Assembly (NCBI GenBank): GCA_013399305.1
Contig: VXAI01000035.1
Span: 1,973,297 to 2,037,296, forward strand
Reading direction: 5' to 3'
Length of the DNA: 64,000 nt
DNA from: Rostratula benghalensis
Lineage: Eukaryota > Chordata > Aves > Charadriiformes > Rostratulidae
Shown: positions 41,137-52,487 of the stretch, piece after piece
Position numbering within the stretch: position 1 is the stretch's first letter
How the letters are laid out: each line of letters begins with the position of its first letter
Made by a program: the position numbers and the translations under genes
The notes under the pieces: model-generated
Databases searched by the model: none
Told to the model about the DNA's origin: nothing
Seen by the model: only the letters and a program-made list of their open reading frames with translations

Positions 41137-41445
41137 ATGGAGAGCGAGGAGGAGCAGCACATGACCACGCTGCTCTGCATGGGCTTCTCGGACGCCGCCG
41201 CCATCCGCAAGGCCCTGCGCCTGGCCAAGAACGACATCAACGAGGCCGTGGCGCTGCTCACCAACGAGCGGCCCGGCCTCCACTACGGCGGCTACGAGCC
41301 CATGGAGAGCGGGCAGGGCCCGCCGGGCGGGCACGGCTCCCCCGCCGGCGGGCAGGGCCCCCGCGGCGGCGACGGGGACGGCGGCGGCGGAGGAGGAGGT
41401 GGCTTCGACCCGCCGCCCGCCTACCACGAAGTGGTGGAGACCGAG
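41137..41445 (+). CDS. USP24: USP24 exon 1 (coding part): UBA domain and Gly-rich linker
   Basis: This exon encodes 103 residues. Residues 3-45 form a UBA fold, recognisable by the MGF loop (residues 15-17) and by the helix KNDINEAVALL. It is followed by a Gly/Pro/Asp-rich low-complexity linker with a run of eight glycines, and then by FDPPPAYHEVV. The exon ends in GAG followed by the donor gtgagc, phase 0. There is no upstream ATG in the 65 visible bases of leader, and also no in-frame stop. The start is therefore set by homology and Kozak context rather than by an upstream stop. The UBA domain is expected to bind ubiquitin (family knowledge). Confidence 0.96.
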
Positions 41446-42354
41446 GTGAGCCGCGGCCTGCCCCGGGCGGGCTGCCCCGGGGGCGGTCTCCTGTCAGGCA
41501 GCGGGGCGAGTGGGAGCTCCCCCCCGGGAGCCTCCCCGCTGCGGCGGTGCCCGGGAGGGTCCCCGGGGCCGGCACCACATGGCCCGGCGGCTTTTCTCCC
41601 ACCGCCCTCCCCGTCCGTGCTCGGCAGCGGCTCTCCGTTGCGATCGCTGCAAGGTGAAGAGCACCCGGGCTTCTCCTTGGCATTCTAGGAATGTGTGGCT
41701 ACCGTAGGATTATTATTATTTTTTTTTTTTCTTCTCTCCCCCTCTCGTGCCTTCTTGCATAATCCGAGTGACTAATGACTGTCTAATATCTTTTTAACTG
41801 TTTGCACAATGTGAAGGAACGTGCAGTCAGGGTGTTAACTTTGCATAGTTTTGGGTTTTTTCTGGGAAAAGCTGAGCGTAAATTCAGAAACAGAAATACA
41901 GTGAGCTTCAGTATCTGAAGGGCACCTACAAAAAAGCTGGAGAGGGACTTTTACAGTGGTGTGCAGTGATAGGATGGGAGTAATGGCTTCAAACTGGAAT
42001 TGGGGGAAATTTAGATTAGGTATCAGGAAGAAATTCTTTCCTGTGAGGGTGGTGAGACACGGGAACAGGTTGCCCAAAGAAGCTGTGGCTGCCCCATCCC
42101 TGGAAGTGTTTAAGGCCAGGCTGGATGGGGCTTTGAGCAACCTGCTCTGGTGGGAGGTGTCCCTGCCTGTGGCTGGAGAGGGGTGGAACCAGGTGATCTT
42201 TAAGGTCCCTTCCAACTTAACCGTTCTGCGATTTTTCAAAACAAAGCTTTTTAACTCATAACATAAATTATAGCTGTGTTCTAAAGCAGACCTGAAGTAG
42301 ATAGAAGTGCTGGAGAACACCAGCATTTCACAATTTATCTCTTTCCTCTGTGCT

Positions 42355-42388
<34 letters not shown>

Positions 42389-45300
42389 CTTCCCCCCCCC
42401 CTCCTCTCTTCCATCCTCTTCTAGAGCTCTGAACTCCTCAGCCAGCAGATATGCTTGTGACACTTTCCCTGCTGCCTGGAACAGTCTTATAGCACTTACC
42501 AGTAAAGCCTTCTCCTCCTCCAGGTCTTTTTGTCCTCCAAAAGTTCTCAGGGTGCTTATATGAAAAGAGCTAATTAATAGTGTCCAGTCTATGGAACCTG
42601 TGGGGATGAGAAGAGCAGCCCTGCAGTGTGGTACCAAATGGCCACTTTGCGTAGTCTCTTGTCTCAAGAAGTGGCCAACAGCAGATGCCCAAACTTGTGA
42701 ATAAAACCACGTGTGTGTGTATCTATAGAAATGTATTCGGAGAATGCACGTGCGTGTCTGCTTGTACGTAGCTACCCTTGCACAGATCATCTGTATCCAT
42801 ACTCTATATTGGAGTCCAGTCCTGAAGAATAAAGTTGCATGATCCTGTTTACTGAATTAACTGGGTTAGATCCTTAAGTCCTCTAAGCTGATGATGTGTG
42901 CTTGTGGAGTAAGGTGATCTGGGGAGAGGCATGTGTGCTGTGCACAAGAGGAGCCGCTGTTTACTCATTGAAGCAATAGGGAATTGGTTTCTAACCTTTG
43001 TTTTGAAGGGTTGGGAGCAAAAAAGAGTTCTGCCTGTTTGCATTCAGATCTCTGCAGCCATCGAGAAAGGTGGATTTTTCCTATCTGATACAGTTCTGGT
43101 TGGGACAATCTGGGTTGTCAGTGTGACATTTCAAGAGAAGCTGTCAGTGTAAACTCCTGAGAAGCTCTTTTTTTCCCCCTCCTGTTCCAATTACAAATGA
43201 CAGTTTGACAACTCTGACTAAGAGGACTTTCCCCCCCCCTGTTATTTCAGCTTGTATGTCTGATCAGACTTACTTATGCATTATAGTTTCCTTTGCCACT
43301 CATGTTCTTGTTTGCTTTGACTTGTGTTCATGTTAACCCACAGGAGGGAAACCAAAACATTTCAATACAGGCAAATAACTGCGAGGCCACAAAGCTGGCA
43401 CTTCAGAAGGATTGAAGTATCTTGCTACGTGAAACTTTATATAAATTCAGGCCTCAATTTAGTAATTGGATTCATTTGTATATAAGCATCAGTCAAGTCC
43501 TGCACGTGTATGCAAACCAGCATTTTTGTAGTACAAGAGCACTTGTAAAAATCTTAAGACTTGGAACTCTTGCCTGTGCTTATTTGTCTGGAATTGCAGT
43601 ACAACTCAGCAGCTTTTGACATGTATTTTATAAAAGGGGGGAAAAATACACGTGATCAGTTTTTGGGATTATTTTTTTTTCTTCAAATGTTATCTAGAAC
43701 TCATCTAGAACTACATTTGATAAAGTATAGCTGTTATTTAAATGGTTAATCAGTAAGTAGCATACAAAGCTGTGCAGAAAGCCATTGCACAAATAGCTGT
43801 ATTATTCATTGCAGTCATAGACATGATGTTGAAACATATTGTAACCCATACCATCTTGCAATAATTCAGATGTTATTTCTGTTCATCTTCCTCTCAGTAT
43901 CATCTCTCTTCCTAACAGCTCTTGGAGTATGTATTCCTCCTTCTCCTCGTAATACCTGTTTTAACTTTTATTTAGCAGGAAGGTAGTGGTGTGTTAGATG
44001 TGGTTTTTTGTTTAATTTTTGGATTTTATATACCAGCAATGTACATGAACATGTACATCAAAAGAGCACAAATATTAGAAATGTTCCCCTGAATAAAATT
44101 TTCCGGTCTAGTAATCTTACTCATGACAAACGTTAAGGTTAGATTTTTTTTTCATTATTTTTTTATTTAAAAATAAGAAGAAAGCTTTAGTCATTTTCGA
44201 AGACATGTGTAACAGGTCTGTACTTCGTATTTACATTCTTTTTTTTGGCCGAGTTTACCATGCATATAAGAGTAGATTTATGAATGATTAAACACTTTAC
44301 GTTTTCCCTAATCAGCAATGAAACCATTATGTTTGCATATGCTTATTTGGTTTCTGTTACATAATGTTAGAATCTGTTCTGCTCAGTAAGCATGTTGATC
44401 AAAGCAAGGCTTGTCTGGTTTTCTTTGAGAAGAGCACAGCAACCAGATACGTATACTAGTGAAAACATGCTTTCTTTAGATTAGACAGTAAAACCAGTGT
44501 GAATCCTCTCTCAGTGGTCCAGACTGCTGCTCTTCAGGGGTGTCTGGAAGTGATACAGAAGCTTGAATTTGGAGTGACTGGCCCAGAAGTGAGACAGCTG
44601 CTATGAGCTGTTATTTGTGAGACTGGAGATGAACACATACATAAATTCATTTTCACAGGGGCTAAAACTTTAGCTTCAGTAGGATAACGTCTTCCAAAAA
44701 GTGGGCAGGTGATTCAGTTTTACGTTAGGAGCTGTGAGGTACCCCTGGAGTTGATGCTGGTAACGTGATCGTGCTTAATGTGTTAAAAGAAAAAGAGCCA
44801 GGCAAATTCAGAAATACGAAGGTGGATTTCACATTCGATTGTCTCCCTGAAAAAATCAGCAAGTTCAGCTTTAGGTTTGCAGTTGGTTTGAAGTTTTGCC
44901 CTGTGTAATGCCAAAGCATTTTGGTAGGCTGAGATCACCTGCTTTTGGAAGAGGTATCTTTACTGGTTTGATATAATATATCTGTCAACTGAAGTAGATC
45001 TTGTAAGTGCTTTTTGGCAAGAATCTGGGGTTTCTGTGTTTATTCGTTAGGGAGTATACAGATTTTTACATTGTGATTCTTTAATGAGTTGGGGCTGTGG
45101 CAGGATGGTATGCTCATCTCTTTGCATGTCTGACAGATAAGCTGTTTTATGAACTGCTGCTAAATCCTTGTAAGTTAAGATCAGACTGTAAATGGATGTG
45201 ATGACAATGTCTGTCAGTGTGTCCATGAATTGCCATGAGTTCGACAAGTGCTGACTTTCAGGAGTCAGGGGAAACAGCGTGGAGAGAACAGGCCAAATGA

Positions 45301-48300
45301 AGGTAGGGATTGTGACCAGAGAACCTAAAGCTGCAGTAAGAGGTAGGAACTCACTTAGACTAAAAGTATTGAGCACAGAATAACAGTTTGTATAACCTTT
45401 AGTAAAACTACCTTGATTTGCTTTTAAACAGCTTCTGAGAGTCATTACTATGACCTTTTGGGTAAATTGTGATTAATGGATTATATTTCCTTTTGGCTGT
45501 TCCTGTCTCCTTTAGCATGTGCTTTTTTGAATTGTTTTGGTTTTTTTTAAGTTGAACTGGATCAAAAGTTCATACATGCCAGGCTTCACCAGGTAAGGTT
45601 TATAATAAAACTTGTCCGAGATAGCTTTTAGAGGTGCTGTTTGATTTCAAGAGAAGGGGGGTTTATAGAAAAAAAAAACAGGCCAGCGACTGTAGTGAGT
45701 AACAGTGCCAGGAACATTCTCACTAGTCATGCTGCAGAACTGGTGTGTTCAAAACCCTCTCTCTCCTCATTATTAGAGCTCAGCACTGAAAGCACTTCTG
45801 TGTGCTGCATCACGGTGGGTGTGTAACTTAACCTCTGGTTTAGCTTCTGGCGTGTAAAATGAGGATAACGGCGTGTGTCTTCTTAGCAGTACCACGGGTA
45901 TCAGCCTTGGGAAGCTCTTGGATGATCCTTGAGTGGAATAAATCAATGTATTTATTTCAAGACACAGCCTTCAAGCAAATTGGACAGATTTCACACTACA
46001 AATTTATAAATGTAAAGTCACTCCCCTCTTTTGCAAGTAGTGTTAAGCTTTGCAAAAAAATGAGTATTTCTGGCATTCTCATGTGGAAGTTTTACAGTGT
46101 GGCTTGTCTAGGAATTGCCCTCGTAAAACAATTAAGCAATCAAATAAAGCTCTGGTGGATTCTGGCATTGAGTCACTGGCTGGATGCCATCAGAATGTCA
46201 AGTGGTGTTAGCATTTTAACACTTCTGCTCTTCAGCATCACTGTTTTCAAAAATTAGTGGCCCTGGTGCAGAATCTCTATTTAGATTTTGGTTACGTTGT
46301 TAATGCTATCTTGGATTTTGAAAGAAAATACCCTGGGTTTCATTATCAGTATTACAAAGGCTAACAGAGATGCTACATGAAGTTAAGGAAAATAGGGGTT
46401 ATGCTAGGAGGTGCAGTTGGTTAATTTTAAATGTAAGCTTTGTTTCAAATAATTCATAAGCCCATTGTCATGTACGGTGATCGTCAGTAATTTTCGGACT
46501 GAGACTAGGAGTTTATTGATTCATCAGTGAGGGTGATGCCTGTGGGGTCAGTGGAGGTAGGAGACAACTCTGTATAGCAAATTTCTCAGCTGGGCAGGAA
46601 GTGTCTTTGATATAATGTTCTCTGGAGGCATTTTCTGGTCGTCTTCCCAGTTTACAGTGCTATTCTGTGGCAGCTGTTAAATAAGGAAGTGAAATACTGA
46701 GGAAGAATGAGAATAAAAACAAATTAGCCAGTGTTAGAAGTTAATTCCAGCAAATCATTTGGATTGCTTTTGGATTAAGGAACAGTAGCTCTTTGTATGA
46801 GGAGGGCAAAGACAGAAAGGAAGTGCCTGTTTCTTTTGTAAGCTCTTATTTTGAAAAAAACACGTATTTGTGCTGCCATAGGAGTAGTGTTTGGTATGTA
46901 TGTTTCAGTTACACTTCATGGACCAAATGAGAATAAAATTTAAAAAGCTAATGTACGCAGTGTTTCTTGCCACTTGATCTTCCTGCTCGCTACTTTACAG
47001 CAGTTCTGACTTCTCTTGTTCTGATGCCCAGCAGAAGAAATGTCTTAAGAGACATTTAAAGATTTTTCCTATTAGTCAATCACAATTTTGTAGTAATACA
47101 AATACTGTAGAAGTTGGATTCAAGCTGTCATCTGCTCTGTCAGTTCTGGTCTGACTATACATCAGTACATGTCCATAGAACAGAAGTATAGATGAGTGTT
47201 TAGCAGTGTTATTGAATTAATTCTCCGGGAGCCTGACCTTTGGTCACTAAAATGTTATAATAAATACTTTATCTAGTGTTTCTGCAGCACTTCTCTTAAT
47301 GCCTGCTGTTTTGGCAAAGGGAGGTAAAAGTATTGACTTGGTTTTAAGTAATGAAATGCTAAGCACCTGTGACTCATTGTTTTATTGTATTAAAGCACAA
47401 CGTTTATCTGATACCACACAAAGTTATTTTGAGTTATGTGGAAATAAGCATGGGGGTTTGTGCTCATGAAAACTCAGGGGCTGGGAGGAATAATGGTATC
47501 AACTCAGAGTGTAGCAAAGCTAATGGAATAAGATTTTTAAATATAACCACAGACAATTCTGAAAACAGGTGAAAGATAAGTGTGTTTTCCTTGGTTCCTT
47601 ATGAATGGCAATCTTAACAGTGCTTTCCATGACCTTTCCCTGGCCTACAACTGGTTATCAAGCTTTAAAACACATTGCCAATAGCAGTTGTAACAAATCT
47701 GTAGCTCTCGAGTTCCACTGTAGTGGAATCTACTGTTACAGGAGTATAAAAGGGGCAAAGACACACTTAAGTTAAAACAAATCTTTTAATTCAAATGTGA
47801 TTTTCTTACAGAGCCTCTGTTACTTTGTTTTGCTGTAGTGCTTAGTACTGTGTTTATCTCTGAACAACCAGGGAAGCTCATTGGGGAATATTGCTTAGTA
47901 ACATCACATCATCACCCTGGAAATCAGGGACACCAGTGCAAGCAACATTTTTGGAAATCCTAGTTAATTTCTAGCTTTGCTGATTTTATTTTTATTTTTT
48001 TTAATTCATACTGTGTTTTAATTCCCACTCTTACACAGTTCTTGGTTGTGAGAGATGGGGGAAGGGGATGGGTTTCCCAACTTGTTTCCTTTCTTTTAGC
48101 AGAATGTAAGTAACAAAAAGCTTACTTATCTCTGTACTCAAAAATTTTGCATAGAGATATTTTCCTGTGGATAAAAATGCAAGGGCAAGGTGCTATATCT
48201 GTTTAGGGTTTAGAACAGTTAAACAGTAATATACTGCATGAATAAATGTCTGTTCATCAGTAAAACATTGTGGAAATCGCAGTGGGTTTTCCTTATTGCC

Positions 48301-51300
48301 AAATAAGAAATATAATGTGGAAATTCCATATATTATGCCATTTTCTGAGGCTTATTGTTACTGTCATATTCAGAAAAGGATACCGAGCTGGCACTTAGTG
48401 TGGGTGAAATGAGTTTAATCTGATGGCAAGAGCAGGCAACTGGGAAATACTCTTCAATTTTGTTCCCTCCTCTGCCACTTAACATGAGTTGAAAGCAGCT
48501 CTTTAAGCTCCTGGAGTAGCAGTTTATAAAAAGCAAGTGGGATACTCCTATGAAAACGTAAAAATTTTTTTTTTTTTTTTTAAACATTCAGTATCTCATA
48601 CTTGGTGTGTTCAAGTGTAAGTGCAAGGTGGTAACTTTGATTTATTTGAAAGCCTTTAAATTCTTACCCCTACGGTTTGGTTCTAGGTAACAGAATGTCC
48701 TCCTTTTAGGAGTTAATTAAAAGGAAAAAGAATTGACATCCAGGGGCGAAAGTAAAAGCTGCTTTAATCAGTACTCTGGCAGATAGAGGGGCTGTCAAGT
48801 CATGGCTTCAGGATTCATAGCTTCTCCCACAACTTGATGGGCATAATAGATCAGAGGAATGCTCTCTCTGCTTTTATGGGTGTTTGATGCATTCCTCGCG
48901 CATCGCCTCTGCCCGAGCATCTTGCGGTGCTTTGCAAACAGCAGAGAACGGTGCATCAGCACACTGTGGCAGAGGGAAGTATCACTGGACTTTGCAGCTG
49001 GGGAAGCTGAAGCACTTAAAAAAAAATAAATCTATTTCCTCATTATTGCTTAATATGTCTGTCATAAAAAACTGAACGGTGGACCTAGAATTTTTAGCTT
49101 CCAATTCTGGCTTTAAGCAATTTTTTCGTGACTGCGTTTCAGAGTAATTAAATTTGGTCCTGTTTGTAGGTATGTGGTAATGAAATAGTGAGGCATCAAA
49201 AATGTGTTTTCTTGGCCAGAAAAAGGTAGTTGCTTTGTGAAAAATCTCTTATTAGAGGGGCAGGAATGTGAGATGAAGTACTTGATCTGCTGGTGTCTTA
49301 GAAAGTCTTATCCTCTCGCTTGTTGAAAAAGATACCACTTTGGGGTTCAGTTTAATAAGCTGTACTAGATTGAAGGGTACATAATCTGAGCCTCTTAGCT
49401 CTGGCAATAATAAATTCTGTTGGTAGCCTTCTGTCAAAATCAAATTAACGCATTTAAATTATAAGTTGACTGTAATTTAATTATGAAGACTGCCAATTAG
49501 CACCAAAACACTTTCTTAAACTCCTTGTTATTTTATGTAAAGTGACTGGTATGGTAAACACCAGTGGCTTTAGTGAAACAGTGTTTGATGAGTTAATTAG
49601 CTGAATACTGCAAGAATACATTTTGAAGCTTTGAACTGTGACCTTTTAGCAATTAAAGTTAATTTATACTTCACTTCTTGTATGAGGGCTAATCTTTGTT
49701 CTGTGACAGTCTTCCATGGAAATTTTTATACTACAGACTTACGCAATGTTTTATTGATCAGATATTTAACAATTTCTGTTTATTCAGCCTCGCAAACAGC
49801 TCTGGGAGGTGCCAGGTCCCCAGAGTGAGAATCTTGAATCAGTGCTTGAGACTGTTGATGTGAGGTTATTTCTCTTGGGAGCCCATGTTTGTAAGTTGGA
49901 CATAACTGCATTTTCAGGTCAAAATAAGCCAAAAGGGTCCAGACTGTTAGAATGCAGGGATCTTCAGGGCTTTTGTGTAATTAGATATACATCAGAAGGC
50001 ATGGAAAATGATGGTAAAGTTTTGTCAGCAAATGGGTTTTGGTCTCAAGACTTCAGCTGCAGAAGGAGAAATAGTCACAGGACATCTGATGTGGACTATG
50101 ATTTTTCTGTTTCAGAAATCAGTTGATTCTTACAGACTTTTAGAGTTTGTCTTTGGGTGACCTGTTGCCTGCCAGGAATATGGTGGGGTTGGAGGGCTTA
50201 TTTACTTATTTTTACTATACTATCAATGGAGAATATCCCTACAAATCCTTAATGTGGCAGGTATCAGTCTAGTGCTAAGTCTGTTCAGCCAGAATTGCTT
50301 ACTTGTGATTTAGGTCATCGATAACTGGCAGACACCATTCTTGAGTCATCAAATTGATGACTCAAAAAAAAAAAAAACCCCAACCCAAAAAACCCAAAAC
50401 CCCACCACTTAAACACGTAATTCTTCAAAGAAGAGACCAGGAAAAACAGTTCTGGGGAGGCTGACATAGACTATCTAGTTGCATGTATAACATACCCTTT
50501 CTTAAAAGCTTTTACTTGGCCTGTGGACCTGTGTCAGTGGAGTCTGTAGTGACAATTCCTAGCACCTCAATTACAAGGTGTTAATTGTGGGTACCTGCTC
50601 AGAGCTTTGTGTGTTTATGAATGTTGGGGCAGAGCAGGTCGGAGCTCCAGCCTGTGGGGTTTAACCAATGTCACCTTACACAAGAGCTGACCCCACATTG
50701 CACCTTCCTACGGCAGCTGCTCTTAATAAACCCCTCAATTTAAAGATTTAACATCAATTTAAAAGCTGGGCAGTGAACAGTTTAGGTGTTTTCTTGTACG
50801 GAAGGACACTGGTTATGGAAGAGCAGCAGTAAGTTTTTAAAGAGACTTTTACTTATAGTAAGAAACAAGAGGGTTCTGCAGTGATGTAAACTGAACATAT
50901 CAGTAATATCCAAGAAATGGAAGGTATTAAACTTATTTATGCTTCAAAGGGGAATTTGAATTTTAAACTACCTGGGCATTTATTTGAGACTCTTGAAGAT
51001 TTCACAGTAGCTGTGAAGCTACTTGTATGTGATACCCTTTAAAAAGAATAAATAATTCCACTTGATACTTTCTGGCTTGTGTTGTAGTAGCAGCAAACTG
51101 ACAAGCAAGAAGACTCGATGTCTCTAATTAGTGGAATGTGCTCCTTCAGTGCAAATAATTCCCATTGTTAAGAGGGCAATATTCCCAGTACTGCACTCAT
51201 TGCTATTTCTTGTGTTTAAAAAAAAACAACCAAAAAACACCCCACCAACAAACCCATCTTTAGTACATTGTTGGTAGGCAATAGGCCATCTGTGTCCTTA

Positions 51301-52456
51301 GTAGTGCAATTTATGAGAATGCCCTTATTTTGGGGAGCTGAATGTACAGTGAAGAACATGTGTTATTTCACTCGTGTGGAAAGAGGTAACTAAAGAGCAC
51401 CATTGCTTAAATGCAGTTGGGGAAGCAGAATAACAAGTGGAGTTTCTCACCAACAGGTGAAGGTCTGCACTGTTAATTAGACTTCACCTCTGAAACTATC
51501 GTTGCTAACACTGGTTTTATTTAACGTGGGCACTTTCCTCCAGGGAATGGAGCAACCATAGCTCAGTTACTGTAATCCCTTGTTGAAATCTTGCTTTCCT
51601 TTGCTACAAACCTAAGCTGAACTGACATTGGAACACCTACCGCTTGGATGTTTATATTGCACTCAGCCTACCTTTATTAGACTAATTGTATCCCGTACTG
51701 TTAGGGCTTTCTTTATAACTGTACGTTTATTTTCTACAGGAAATGGTTTTGTGTTCTGGATGGGTGTCCCCTGCAAAAGCTCTGAACTTAACTGTTGTTT
51801 GTTTAATCAATACAGCAGGCTATTTCCTAGAAAACTTCTGCTTCTAAATATTTTTGGTGTCTTTTCATTTCAATATTCAAACCTCTCTTTTTCTAAAATT
51901 TGAAGTATGTAAACAGGGCATGATTTGCTAGATGTGGATTGCATTGGACATCCATGTGTAGCACTGGAGCAGAGGGCTACAGTGTCAGAAGCCTGATGTT
52001 CAGGTCTGTTAAAGTACAACTTCCCGTAATGGCAAACTTAGGACTGCATGTTTAGTACAGGGTTGGGGGAAGGTCTACCTTATTTCCCAAACACTGACAC
52101 GTGGGGTTTTTTTCTGAGCACTATTTTGTGTTCCATTTCTATAAATTGCTCTCTAGAATGTGTTAGTAAGTCCAGCCGCTGTGTGCTATCGGCACCTGCA
52201 CCGGTGAACTTTAAAGGGCAAGCTCTATACCATAGCTGTTTCCTTGACTTAATATTTTCTGAATCATTATGAGACTGAATATGACACACTTACTTTTTAA
52301 TAAACAGGTCTAATCCTGCAAATAGTGCAGCAAGAGAGCTGGAAGCACACTTGTCTGCATACATTGATTTTTATTCTTTGGATACCATACCCTCCTGAGT
52401 TCAGTTCTTTCTTTTGGATTATTCCTTTCTATTTGTTCCATTCACTTTCCTAATGC

Positions 52457-52487
<31 letters not shown>

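Larger units (their letters stand above)
40440..41690. promoter_or_regulatory. CpG island and probable promoter of USP24, interrupted by an assembly gap
   Basis: GC content and CpG density rise sharply here compared with both flanks. The run of CCG/CGG-rich sequence spans the end of the upstream CR1, a 19-bp tandem repeat, exon 1 and about 250 bases of intron 1. It falls back abruptly near 41690. CpG-island promoters are the rule for broadly expressed genes such as USP24 (family knowledge). The transcription start is not visible and probably lies inside the 393-base gap. I see no TATA box in the 65 leader bases that remain. Confidence 0.85.

Noticed and set aside
45047..45445. 132-codon minus-strand frame with hydrophobic, membrane-like stretches in intron 1
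   Set aside because: It briefly suggested a retroviral envelope-like remnant, but I see no cleavage site, no adjoining viral genes and no LTRs. Frames of this length are expected by chance in AT-rich DNA of this size.
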